From: Sphingomonas sp. PP-F2F-A104-K0414
GTDB lineage: Bacteria > Pseudomonadota > Alphaproteobacteria > Sphingomonadales > Sphingomonadaceae
NCBI RefSeq assembly: GCF_004340945.1
Contig: NZ_SLYD01000003.1
Location: forward strand, 434,001 to 498,000
DNA length: 64,000 bases
Reading direction: 5' to 3'
A model generated the notes under the pieces. It saw only the letters and a list, made by a program, of their open reading frames with translations. It searched no databases and was not told where the DNA came from. The position numbers and the translations under genes are program-made. Numbering within the stretch: the stretch's first letter is position 1; every line of letters begins with the position of its first letter. This document shows, in pieces, positions 18,765 to 27,389 of the stretch.

Positions 18765-19300
18765 ACGGCACGATTCCCGTGCGGTCGCGGCATGTCCTTG
18801 ACAGTAATGCGCGAAGCCGCCCGCCAGAAAACCGGGGGCAAAATCATTCCGCGGTCGAGGGCAACCGCTCTAAATTCACTCACCAAAATCAGCTGTTTTC
18901 AGCCGATGGTGACCCCTACGGGAGGCGTTGATCCAGCGTGAAAAGCACGTATTTCTGCGGTTTTCGGGGGTTGCTTGCCCATCGGTTTGGACACACGGGC
19001 TGTATCCATGTGTGGCATCATTTCAACCTGCCATGGGCAAGCCGTCAAGCCATAATATACAAATCCTAGGCGGTGCCTTCGCCGGGGTTTATCGGCAGTA
19101 TGTCGAGAGTCGGAAGGGCGCGGACGATCTTCATCGTCTCCAAGCTCACCGTGAAATCCAACATGACCTTCATAGCGGCGATGGCCCCAGATGTCAGGGA
19201 TTGCTCGCGCCGATAAGCTGGCAAGACCAAGCCTCTAACGGGGGATTGAGGAAATCGGGTTCATTGTGACTGAGGAGGAGGAAATTTCAGGCGCAACAAC
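18765..19300. other. gene-free boundary region after the leucine operon
   Basis: No convincing coding region is seen. It contains the 17-bp tRNA-3'-end-like sequence at 18907-18923 and marks the change from core chromosomal genes to mobile-element genes. The few open frames (for instance 18928-19269) have no family-like features. Confidence 0.6.
18907..18923 (-). other. possible attachment-site remnant (tRNA 3'-end fragment)
   Basis: On the minus strand this reads TCCCGTAGGGGTCACCA, which has the layout of a tRNA 3' end: T-stem tail, seven-base acceptor strand (AGGGGTC), discriminator A and CCA. The rest of a tRNA is absent (no T-loop GTTCGA beside it). Such fragments are left as the distal repeat when an element integrates into a tRNA gene. 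It falls exactly between the core operon and the relaxase gene. Confidence 0.4.
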
Positions 19301-19329
19301 GCAAATTGGCGGAAATGCCGCCAATTTGC
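19301..19329. repeat. perfect 12-bp inverted repeat upstream of the relaxase gene (oriT candidate)
   Basis: gcaaattggcgg and its exact reverse complement flank the five-base loop aaatg. It lies 123 bases upstream of the relaxase start. Inverted repeats next to a nick site are standard oriT parts, and oriT normally lies beside the relaxase gene, but I could not identify a nick sequence. It could also be a terminator-like or regulatory hairpin. Confidence 0.4.
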
Positions 19330-19452
19330 CAATGCGCGCGCTCGTTTTTAGCGGTCGAGCGCGGTGTCCTCCAGCCGCAGGCGGCTTCCGGAAGGCGGTT
19401 GAGGGTAGGGGGGGACTTGCCGGTGTCGGGTTCATGCCGGACACTGTAAGGC

Positions 19453-21969
19453 ATGACCGGTCCTGGCCTGCCTGACGAACAGCCCGTTTTCTCGCACCAT
19501 GTGCGGGCGTTGTTGGCGCGTCGGGCGCAGGCGGACCGAGACCTGGTGGGCGCGTCGTATCGTCGTGGAAGAAACCGGCAGGTGGAGGTCGATGGCAGAC
19601 GACCAGGGGGCCCGGGCAGGGTGGAGGCGCTCGCCAGTGTCGTCGGCGTCGATTTCCACCAGCCCAGTCCGCTCAGGCGGCAAGCCCGGCAGAGCGGGGG
19701 CGGGCGGGTGCCGCACTTCGATATGAAGCCGATCGGCAAAAGCCATGTGCCGACGAGCAAGGGCGGAAAGGTTCACCACCGCTCCAAGGCAAAGGGCAGG
19801 GCGGAAAAGCATTTCGACTATCTGCGGGATGGCGCGAAGGTCACGATCGTCAGCCACCTCGACTATATCCAGCGCGATCATGCGGTCGCGGATCTGGCCG
19901 AGGACCTCGTCATCGACATGATCGACGAGCAGGTGATCCGGGCCGGGATGAATGCCCGTGCCATCGTCTCGAACATCCCCGGCAGCCCCGAGCGCCAGCG
20001 GTCGTTGTTCGTCGCGGCGGAGCGGTGCGAACGCGAGCCTAGGGTCCACCACCTGACCGCCTCGACCGCCAACGTCGCGATCTATGACCGGGTGGCGGGG
20101 TTCGCGAGCAGCCCGGCTTGGCTGCGCGACATGAGCGCGAGATTGAAGGTCGCGCGCCGTGAAGGCGAAGCCGAGGCGGCCGCCAGGGGGCGCCCCTTCG
20201 AGGACCAGCAGGTGGTCGTCGCCGACGTCACGCCCGAAGAGGCGTTCGAGCGGCTGACCTGGTGCGATCGGCATCCCTCGTTTCCGGCACCGGAATGGCA
20301 GCAGGGGCGCACCGGACGCAGTCACTATCGGTTCGTGCAGGAGCTTCCCATCGATGCCACGCCCCAGCAGCATGGCCAAATTCTGCGCGCGGCCGTGCAG
20401 ATGCTCGCGACGGACGGCTGGATGGCGGTGGGGGTGATCCACCAGCCCGATCCGCACGGCGACAAGCGCAATGTCCACATCCATGTCGATGCCTACGATC
20501 GCCCGGCGCAGTGGCTGGAGGAGCATGGGGCCTGGGACTTCGAGGTCGTCGTGCGCAGGAACGGCAAGGACACGCGCTCCTATCGGCAAAAGAAGGTCAG
20601 CTATCGGGCGGAGCCCGACTCGAGCGGACGGCGCGCCAAGGTCGATACGGCGAAGCTCATGCGCGGGCGGTTCATCGACATCGTCAATGGGGTCATGGGC
20701 GAGGAGTGCTATCTTCACGGCACCTATAAGGAAAACGGCATCGAGCTGACCCCGCTCGAGCACATGGGCAATCGCGCGATGGCACATGAGCGGCGCGGAC
20801 AGGCGACGGAAGTAGGTAGCCGCAACGCGCAGCGGATCGTGAATGACGAACTCGTCGCCTGCGAAATGAAGGCGGAAACGGCGAAGACTGTGCTGGCAAG
20901 GGACATGGCGCTGATCGTCCCCGCGGTCGGCGCCAACGCCGACGCGCTTGCCGCGGCTCGACGGTATGAGCGCGTGTCCCGCCGGCTGATCCAGCGTCGG
21001 CTCGACATGGAAGTGGCCGACGTCGTGGTGGCGGCCGCGCGGTCCCGTGCAGAGGCTGTGATCGCGACGCTGGTGCCGGAGCCCGGCCGCCGGATGAAGC
21101 CGCGCTCCGATGACGATGCGCTGCTGGCGGCGGCGCGGGCGCATCTCGCCTGGGTGGCGCGCCATTCGCCCTCGGACAATGAACGTGCGCTTGAGCGCAA
21201 ACGGATCGCCCGGATCGAGGCGCAGGTCCGCGCCGCTTGGGACGAGGTAGCGGCGGCGATCGGCGGGAACGCATCGCATGACCCGGGGATCACCTATGTC
21301 TCGACGCGACCGGCACCTGGCGGGTCGCTGCCGCATCCTGATTATGAGGAGCAGGTCCGCGGGCGTCTGCGGCGGTGGCTGGGGCGTCACGGGCGCGATG
21401 AGGAGCGGCTGGTCTTTGCTGAAGATACGGTGCGCCTCCTACCGGACGTGCCGATGGCGATCGACCGGCTGATGCGCCAGTTTGGCGGCGAGGAGGAATT
21501 CCAGAACTGGCTGCGCGACGAGCAGGTGCGGCGAGCAGAGCAGGCCGTGACCAACGCCCGGCGCGAGCGCGACAAGCAGGCCGCGCAGCAGCGTGCCGAT
21601 GCAGAACGCCGCGATCGACAGCCCGCGGAGCCGAGGGCAGTCGACATTGCCACCGCAACTCCTTCGCCGCAGACCCGGGCGCAACCGCAACGCGTAGATT
21701 CCGCTTCTGCCGATCGGCGCGATGCCCGGCCGCTTGATCTACGGTCAAAGGATCAATCCGCCGCGATCAAGGTCGATGCCGGCCGTCCTGGTGAAACACG
21801 TCGCCGCCCCGGACCGGGGCCGGAGCGGGGGGAGAAACGTCGCCGGCACGAGCAGCACCCCCCCGTACGACTGGACAAGCCGAAAGGGCCGCCGCCCACC
21901 ATCCGCAGCAAGGGCCCCAATGACGACCCGCCCATCCCGTGGCCAGATCCTCGCGGCCACGGACGTTGA
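19453..21969 (+). CDS. relaxase/mobilization nuclease
   Basis: A large, Arg-rich protein of 838 residues. Residues 328-350 hold the histidine triad of conjugative relaxases (H330, H335, then NVHIHVDAY with H342 and H344). A candidate catalytic Tyr is in KHFDYLRDG (Tyr123), earlier in the chain as expected for MobA/MobQ- or VirD2-like relaxases. The last 300 residues are low-complexity, charged and Pro-rich, as in VirD2-type proteins. It would nick oriT and pilot a strand through a conjugation channel, but no coupling protein or type IV secretion genes are in the window. A weak AAGG lies just before the ATG. Confidence 0.75.
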   Translation: MTGPGLPDEQPVFSHHVRALLARRAQADRDLVGASYRRGRNRQVEVDGRRPGGPGRVEALASVVGVDFHQPSPLRRQARQSGGGRVPHFDMKPIGKSHVPTSKGGKVHHRSKAKGRAEKHFDYLRDGAKVTIVSHLDYIQRDHAVADLAEDLVIDMIDEQVIRAGMNARAIVSNIPGSPERQRSLFVAAERCEREPRVHHLTASTANVAIYDRVAGFASSPAWLRDMSARLKVARREGEAEAAARGRPFEDQQVVVADVTPEEAFERLTWCDRHPSFPAPEWQQGRTGRSHYRFVQELPIDATPQQHGQILRAAVQMLATDGWMAVGVIHQPDPHGDKRNVHIHVDAYDRPAQWLEEHGAWDFEVVVRRNGKDTRSYRQKKVSYRAEPDSSGRRAKVDTAKLMRGRFIDIVNGVMGEECYLHGTYKENGIELTPLEHMGNRAMAHERRGQATEVGSRNAQRIVNDELVACEMKAETAKTVLARDMALIVPAVGANADALAAARRYERVSRRLIQRRLDMEVADVVVAAARSRAEAVIATLVPEPGRRMKPRSDDDALLAAARAHLAWVARHSPSDNERALERKRIARIEAQVRAAWDEVAAAIGGNASHDPGITYVSTRPAPGGSLPHPDYEEQVRGRLRRWLGRHGRDEERLVFAEDTVRLLPDVPMAIDRLMRQFGGEEEFQNWLRDEQVRRAEQAVTNARRERDKQAAQQRADAERRDRQPAEPRAVDIATATPSPQTRAQPQRVDSASADRRDARPLDLRSKDQSAAIKVDAGRPGETRRRPGPGPERGEKRRRHEQHPPVRLDKPKGPPPTIRSKGPNDDPPIPWPDPRGHGR

Positions 21970-22110
21970 GGAAGGGCTTCTAGCCAGGAGCGATCATTGG
22001 CTAGCGTGAAGGAGAAAGGATGAGGGCCTGTCGGCTGCACCATGATGGTGAAAAACTGACCCTGGCGACGCGTGAGCAGCCCCGCGTCGCCTGAAGACGG
22101 AAATACCCTG

Positions 22111-22752
22111 ATGAAGACCAAGAAGACGGCCGTGACGACGACGTGGCAGAGCCCGGCGCAAGTGATGGACACGCTCTACGATGTCCGCGAACCCGGCTGT
22201 GACGGTGTCGGCTTCGCGCTGCTGCGTCCCCGCGCGAAGCAGAAGGCGAACAGCGTCGTGGCGCTGATCGGCGCGAAGCTGTCGCCGATCAAACCGGCGG
22301 CCAGCGCGCCGACGACGTCGTGCGGCATGCCGGTGACCGCGCGCGACCACCGGTTTGTGCTGGCGCGCGGCGTCGCCGACACCACGCTCACGCGGCTGCT
22401 GGAGGATTACGACGCGGCGGTGCGCCCCCACCAGCGCCTGCTGGCAGCGGTCATCACCGTGCGCGGTGACGAGGACATGCCCGCGCACGATCTGCTCGAC
22501 ATGGCCGCGACCTACGCCACCATCCATCTGGCGCGCGGACGCCGGCTGACCAGCGTGGTCGCGCTTCATACGCCGGGCGATGAACTGAGCAGGGCTATGC
22601 CCCACGCGCATATCTGCATCCTCGCCCGCCAGCATGCCCCGAGCGGCTGGCTCGCCGAGCATGAGGATCTGACCGACACCGCACACGGCCTGTGGGCGGA
22701 AGAATGGGCAGCGTTCCGCGCCGGCTGGGAGCGGATCGCGGCGGCGGCATGA
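22111..22752 (+). CDS. hypothetical protein downstream of the relaxase gene
   Basis: A 213-residue protein of unknown function. It begins MKTKKTAVTTTWQS after a GGAAATA-like ribosome site; an upstream GTG at 22072 is less likely. Residues around RAMPHAHICILARQHAPSGWL contain a H-x-H pair reminiscent of relaxase metal-binding triads (NPHAHVLL type), and the protein follows the relaxase gene by 141 bases, so it may be a relaxase-related or mobilization accessory protein. This resemblance is weak and unverified. Confidence 0.5.
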   Translation: MKTKKTAVTTTWQSPAQVMDTLYDVREPGCDGVGFALLRPRAKQKANSVVALIGAKLSPIKPAASAPTTSCGMPVTARDHRFVLARGVADTTLTRLLEDYDAAVRPHQRLLAAVITVRGDEDMPAHDLLDMAATYATIHLARGRRLTSVVALHTPGDELSRAMPHAHICILARQHAPSGWLAEHEDLTDTAHGLWAEEWAAFRAGWERIAAAA

Positions 22753-22809
22753 CCGTGTCGACGGGGCGGCTGGCGCCGCCCCGTCTGCCATGCCTGTGTG
22801 ATAGTGGCG

Positions 22810-23475
22810 TCAGAATGACGACTTGGCCGGCGTGCCGCCGCCGGCAGCGCGCTGCAGCTGCGCCTGCCATGCGCGTTCCGCGTTGCTGCCTGCCATCAGA
22901 ATCAGCCTGGCCTTATGGTAGACGTCTTCCTGGGCATGCAGGGCGGGTTTGGCGGCTCCATAGGCCGACCGGCACGGCTCGCCCGCACTGCACCAGGTCA
23001 GATCGAGGGGAAGCTGTGGTGAAGCGGCGCGGGTCGGCGCGCCATAGCGTTGCGTCAGCTGCGCCCGGATCTGCGCACCCGTGCGCCCCGCCATCGGCGC
23101 CTCGTATTTGACGACCTTGACCTCGGCGCCCGACGGCACCGGCCGGAACTCGACGATCAGTGCCTCGTTGCCCTTGCTCGCCTGAATAGTGGCGAGCCCG
23201 GTGCGCGGCAGGTCGAACGAGGAGGCGCCGCGCTGCTGCCGCTTCTGCTCCTCGACGGTCGTTGCCCAGTCGCGCCCCGGGAAGGTCTCGACCTTCCAGC
23301 CATCACGGGCGAGCGCGGCCTACACTTCGGGCGCCGGCATGCCGATCCGAACGCCTGCGATGGTCAGCGGCTTGGCGGCCGCCCTAGTCTGCGCGACGGC
23401 ATCCTGTTCGGCGACGGACGCCGATCCGCAGGCAGCGAGCAACGCCAAAGCGGCGGCGGTGATTCTCGTCATCAT
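22810..23475 (-). pseudogene. lipoprotein gene interrupted by an in-frame amber codon
   Basis: The frame from ATG 23475 (MMTRITAAALALLAACGSAS, with AAGGA at the right distance) encodes a lipoprotein signal with lipobox LAAC. After about 50 residues it meets TAG at 23320-23322 (after GMPAPEV), then continues in the same frame for 169 more residues with protein-like sequence (AALARDGWKVETFPGRDW... to AAGGGTPAKSSF). The simplest reading is a single C-to-T change of a CAG codon. The intact protein would be a periplasm-facing lipoprotein of about 220 residues. Family not recognised. Confidence 0.75.
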
Positions 23476-23607
23476 GATATGTCCTTGTTCAATGGACGTG
23501 TGTCTTCGTTCGCCGGGAGGCATCCCGACGTGGCAAGTCGATGGTGGAGGTTTATTATTGGAGAGCTGACGCCGCAGCGGGCGGTGAGCGAGCCCGGAAC
23601 GTGCGGA

Positions 23608-23892
23608 TCATCCTGGCACCGGCGTGGCAAAGTCTGCCCTGCTGCGGATACCGGCGATGGGGACGGCGTACACGGTGTGAGCGCTGCTGAGACGTAGCGA
23701 CCGGCGGGGATCGGAGTTGGTGGACCAGCCGAGTTCGACATCACACTCGGCTGCGGCCGGCGTCAGGTCGATGTTTGCGGTGCGCGTGCTGACCCCGTCG
23801 CCGCCGTCGGACGCGGCGAGCAGCAGTCCGCCCGATAAGACCGGTCCTGAGGGATGCGTCGAGCGCCAGCGCCGGCGATAATCTTCAATCAT
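23608..23892 (-). CDS. hypothetical protein (weak)
   Basis: A 94-residue frame starting MIEDYRRRWRSTHPSG. A short hydrophobic stretch (VLSGGLLLAASDG) follows. No Shine-Dalgarno is clear and the composition is only partly protein-like. It is the longest credible frame between the broken lipoprotein gene and the structured element at 23983. No family recognised; may be non-coding. Confidence 0.25.
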   Translation of the reverse strand: MIEDYRRRWRSTHPSGPVLSGGLLLAASDGGDGVSTRTANIDLTPAAAECDVELGWSTNSDPRRSLRLSSAHTVYAVPIAGIRSRADFATPVPG

Positions 23893-23982
23893 GCGCACCA
23901 CCCGTGTTCGGCGATGCACAGGCTCGTCCAGCCGGCGGCACCGCCCATGGAACGAGGCGGTGCCGGCCCGTGAGCCGGAAGT

Positions 23983-24104
23983 TGGAAACTCGCTATTAGA
24001 CGAGCGCGGACACCTTTAGGCCCGAAGGCCTTGGACATACGCGTCCGCCTCCCGGCCGAAACTGGTTCGGGCCGGGCGTTCGGCTACCAATAGCGAGGTT
24101 TCCA
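23983..24104. repeat. structured element with closing inverted repeat, possible ncRNA or MITE
   Basis: The ends pair over 15 bases with one bulge (tggaaactcgctatt at 23983-23997 against aatagcgaggtttcca at 24089-24104). Inside are a stem from about 24006-24011 to 24043-24048 that encloses a perfect AGGCC-CGAA-GGCCT hairpin (24018-24031), and a second arm CCCGGCC (24051-24057) paired to GGCCGGG (24070-24076). Together this draws a three-way junction. No frame is open through it. Confidence 0.45.
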
Positions 24105-24295
24105 CGCCTCGGTCCGCCTGCTGGCGAACAGGCTATCCATATTCCGGTCCGGTTAACGAACCAAGTGCTGTTATGCGGATGGAGCGGTGCGTGTGCCTAA
24201 ATGCGCATCAGACCTACGCAGGGCGCATCCAGGAATCCCAAGAGAGACGGACGTCTAGCCGCCGCCAGCGTGAATGATCCGCTGGAGGAAAGAAG

Positions 24296-24571
24296 ATGAA
24301 GCGACACCGATTTCCCTGGGTGTTCTGCCTGGCCGCAACGCTGCTGCTACTAAGCGCTGTCGCCGGACAGTGGTGGCAGCACCAGCCCGCTGGCGAGGTC
24401 GGTGTAGCCGTGCTGACGGTCATCGCCTCACACTGCCCGGCCGCCGTTGAGCGGCAATCCGGCAGGATCAGGGGTGCCGACAGCGCCCGCGCACTCGACC
24501 GCTGGGGCTTTGCACGAATGACTGAACTGGTCCGCCGCGATGGTCGCGATCGGTGCCGGCGGCAGGACTGA
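24296..24571 (+). CDS. small protein with N-terminal membrane anchor or signal
   Basis: A 91-residue frame with an excellent ribosome site (GGAGGAAAGAAG directly before ATG). The first 26 residues (MKRHRFPWVFCLAATLLLLS...) form a signal peptide or membrane anchor. The C-terminal half is Arg-rich and reads less like real protein, so the gene may be truncated or frameshifted after about residue 50. No family recognised. Confidence 0.45.
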   Translation: MKRHRFPWVFCLAATLLLLSAVAGQWWQHQPAGEVGVAVLTVIASHCPAAVERQSGRIRGADSARALDRWGFARMTELVRRDGRDRCRRQD

Positions 24572-24682
24572 GGGAGAAGACGGTCGGGGCGAAGCGAAGC
24601 CCCTGACGAAAAATGAAATTCGAAGGGGGCCTGATCCGGACCGTGCCGGTCCGGGGATCACGCCAATACACGAAGGCCCCCC

Positions 24683-25204
24683 ATGACGCCTATGATCCAC
24701 GAAGCGCTGCCGACCGCGTCGGTCGCGCTCCTGAAGTATGTCCTCGCCGAGCTCGGACCCGACGAGCCCGAACCGCTGGGCGGCAACACGGGCCTGCCCG
24801 CCGGTGTCGAATGTCTGAAGCATAACCTCATTGTCGCTGTTACGCCGATCACGGCCGCCGGCCTGTTCGACCCGGCATTGCTGCGCTGCGCCGCCACGCG
24901 CTCGTGTGATGTCGTGCTGGTGCGCCATGGCTTTCACCCTGAGAGCATCGACCCGGTCCGCGTCGATATCGCGCTCCACTCGCTCAGCGGTCCGTTTCTC
25001 CTCACCGCCCTCAGCTTCTTCCGCCACCGCGACCGCAGCCTGCATCTCGTGCCCGACGGCTCCGGCCTGGGCGTGAAGATCGGCCGCGACGGTGCCGAGA
25101 TCGCCAACGGCTCGCCGTGGGACAGCGCGTGGGATCGCGCCGCCGGACTGGAAAGCGCCGCTGCACAGATCGTGCTCGCCTGCCGCAGCAGGAACCGGGG
25201 TTGA
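24683..25204 (+). CDS. hypothetical protein
   Basis: A 173-residue soluble protein beginning MTPMIHEALPTASVALLKYV. It has balanced composition with predicted alternating strands and helices (CDVVLVRHGFHPESIDPVRVDIAL, SFFRHRDRSLHLVPDGSG). I do not recognise the family. It is followed 52 bases later by a broken gene of similar style on the same strand (25257-25761), so the pair may have been one operon of the mobile region. Confidence 0.6.
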   Translation: MTPMIHEALPTASVALLKYVLAELGPDEPEPLGGNTGLPAGVECLKHNLIVAVTPITAAGLFDPALLRCAATRSCDVVLVRHGFHPESIDPVRVDIALHSLSGPFLLTALSFFRHRDRSLHLVPDGSGLGVKIGRDGAEIANGSPWDSAWDRAAGLESAAAQIVLACRSRNRG

Positions 25205-25256
25205 GATGAGGAAGACGGGAAGCGGCTCCGATGCCGGGATGAAACAAGGAAGCGAA

Positions 25257-25761
25257 ATGATGACCATGACCTACGACGCGTTCGAAACAGCCTATACCAA
25301 GGCGGTCGCCCGGTTGCTGCTCGGCAACCGCAAGCTGAAGGCGGGCGTCGTGCTCACCGGCGGTGGGCGGCTCGACCTGGAAAGGCAAGATCAGGCTCGG
25401 CCAGAAGGCACGAGCAAGGGAAACAGATGTGCTCCACCTGGAATACGGCCCAGGCGAGGATGGTAGGCACGCGCTCACCGGCATGATCGTCTTTCTGGTT
25501 CGCGAAGACATCTGCCACATCCAGAGCGATTGCCGGCTGTTCCTGTCGAAGGCAGCGACCCGCGGCCTCGTCCTGCCGCAATCCAGCGCCCGTGGCCACT
25601 TCCGTCTGGCCCCCGGCGAGATCCTCCACATCGATGGTAAGCCCGCTGGCGGCGTGACCGATGGCATTGCGCGCGCCGATGCCTGGCTCGCACACCAGCT
25701 GACGCTTGAAAGCGACGCCGTCGATGACGGTCGATACCAGGTCTGGTCGCAGGCGGCGTAA
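25257..25761 (+). pseudogene. hypothetical protein gene with a frameshift
   Basis: Starts MMTMTYDAFETAYTKAVARLL at 25257 with AAGGA upstream. After LKAGVVLTGG the natural continuation (STWKGKIRLGQKARARETD...) lies in another frame and runs to 25761. Reading across the G-rich run near 25362-25370 with one base removed joins the two parts into a protein of about 167 residues. Either one base was gained in the G run or the sequence has an error. No family recognised. Confidence 0.6.
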
Positions 25762-25806
25762 CGGTGACAGCGACACCGACGATGGAACCGAGAGGGTCGA
25801 CAATTA

Positions 25807-26733
25807 TCACTCGGCGGGCGTCAGCGACCTGTGGCCTTGATCCCCAGATACCGCCCTGACGCTGCGGGCCAGCCAAAGCCCCGGGACCAGTTCTGCGTAA
25901 CGGTTCTTCTGCTGGCACGTAGCGCCCAGTGTCAGGATCATCAGCGAGAACGGGGTATGCTGGCCCCTGCCTTGCGTATCGAGAAAGCGGACGCGCCCCC
26001 GCAGCAGATAGATGTCGGCATCCGCGCTCAGCGTCTCGTGAAACCAGGCAGAGTCGGTCCGGACCGGCACCAGGCAGACGACCGTCTCGACCTTGCCGGC
26101 ACACCATTGATCATGGGCGCGTCGCAGCCACCGAAGGAGTTGCGAATATGGTGGATTAACGAAAGCGAACTTGCCCGACCATTCATCGACCAACCCGTCG
26201 CCGCCTTCGCTCAGCAGAATCCGGCGATGCGCGATGACCGGGCTGAGCAGATGGCCACACGGATCAAGATCGATCTCGCCGAACGCCGCGTAGATGCCCG
26301 CCATGAAGTCCGACGGGGTAAAGCGGCTATCGCGATCCTCCTTGTCGCCTTGTCCCCAATAGGATCGTTCGGGCGCGCGGCGACGGGCGGCCGGTGCGAT
26401 TACGGCCAGCAGACGCAGCAGGCTGGCGACCGATCCGCCGCCTCGCTCGAGGCTGGCGATGGTGGTTGGTGACAGGCCGGTCTTTTCCGCCGCATCCCTC
26501 AGTGACATCGACCGCTTGCGCCGCTCCGCGCGCAATTGCTCGGGCAGCGTCTTGCCCGCTGCGATACCGGTCAGGCGAAAGTCCAGCGCTGCCATGGCGG
26601 CGATGAGGGTTGGCACCGAACCAACACCCTTCTCCAGCCGCTTGATGGTCTGGGTGTCGACGCCGATCCGGTCCGCCAGGGTCCGCTGTGACCAGCCAGA
26701 CGCCCGGCGCGCATCGCGTAGTTCATGTATCAG
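25807..26733 (-). CDS. double XRE-type HTH fused to phage-type DNA N6-adenine methyltransferase
   Basis: The C-terminal half has the phage Dam-type methyltransferase pattern: YWGQGD..., RFTPSDFMAGIYAAFGEIDLDPC and the catalytic FVNPPYSQLLRWL (NPPY). Two HTH domains precede it: LRDARRASGWSQRTLADRIG (first) and LRAERRKRSMSLRDAAEKTG (second). Only a GTG at 26616 is a standard start, but that lies inside the first HTH; the frame stays open upstream, and a CTG (26733) or ATT (26736) would include the full domain. I annotate from the CTG. It may be a self-recognising modification/regulator of the mobile element. Confidence 0.7.
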   Translation of the reverse strand: MIHELRDARRASGWSQRTLADRIGVDTQTIKRLEKGVGSVPTLIAAMAALDFRLTGIAAGKTLPEQLRAERRKRSMSLRDAAEKTGLSPTTIASLERGGGSVASLLRLLAVIAPAARRRAPERSYWGQGDKEDRDSRFTPSDFMAGIYAAFGEIDLDPCGHLLSPVIAHRRILLSEGGDGLVDEWSGKFAFVNPPYSQLLRWLRRAHDQWCAGKVETVVCLVPVRTDSAWFHETLSADADIYLLRGRVRFLDTQGRGQHTPFSLMILTLGATCQQKNRYAELVPGLWLARSVRAVSGDQGHRSLTPAE

Positions 26734-26736
26734 AAT

Positions 26737-27389
26737 ATGATCCCGTTTGAGTTCACATCCTACGTGGCTAGCTGATGTCGCGTGGTATCGGCAAGGCCAT
26801 CGCCTATCGGTGTGCGGAGCAGCTACTGGCCCACCCTGCTAGTGGATGCGGATTGTCCGCATTTCGGCAAAACTGGTGGATAGCGGCCCGTCCGCCTTCG
26901 AGTAGCCGACCGCAATATCGGCCGTTTGTTCAGCGAGCGGGGCAGGATGGCTTAAGCGCCCGCCGAGTGGGCAGCGGCCCGGCTTAATGTGGGGGGGGTG
27001 AACTTGCTCGACACACGCCACCCGACGAGCTGCCGGTCGCTGGTTTGTTTGCCTTGCCAAATGCAGACGCTACACGACGCGCCGGCAGCAGCAGATTGTC
27101 GGCGTCAGCAGCCGGTTTGCCGAGCGCGCTGAGGAGCTGCGTACCGATCTAGGCAAGCAGGGCGCCACTTAGGAGCTGAAGGAGCGGAGTCTAAGCAAAA
27201 GCTTCGATGGCCCCGCGAGTGCTGATACATCCGCTCCAACCTCGACGATGCCGCGCATCTTGCGCGGAGCGCACCATCAGGGGCGCAGAGCGGGAGCAGG
27301 GATCCCGGCGCATAATTCGCCTCGCCATAGCGAACTAGGTCGCCCGTCAAGGTAGGACACATCCGTTAGGTAGTGGTATATATGGACGC
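26737..27389. other. spacer without recognised genes before the restriction locus
   Basis: I see only short, Arg-rich or stop-broken frames on both strands. A plus-strand stretch near 27100-27190 (VSSRFAERAEELRTDLGKQ, then a stop) reads like a decayed helical protein but is not identifiable. The promoter of the restriction enzyme gene should lie at its right end, before 27390. Confidence 0.5.

Noticed and set aside
19432..21390. Minus-strand open frame of 652 codons opposite the relaxase gene
   Set aside because: Arg/His-rich translation without domains; it mirrors codon bias of the plus-strand gene, which has clear relaxase motifs. The same holds for 16019-17209 opposite mccA and 7775-8941 opposite the MFS gene.
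26775..27362. Short frames between the adenine methyltransferase and the restriction enzyme
   Set aside because: All are short, Arg-rich or interrupted; no recognisable family.
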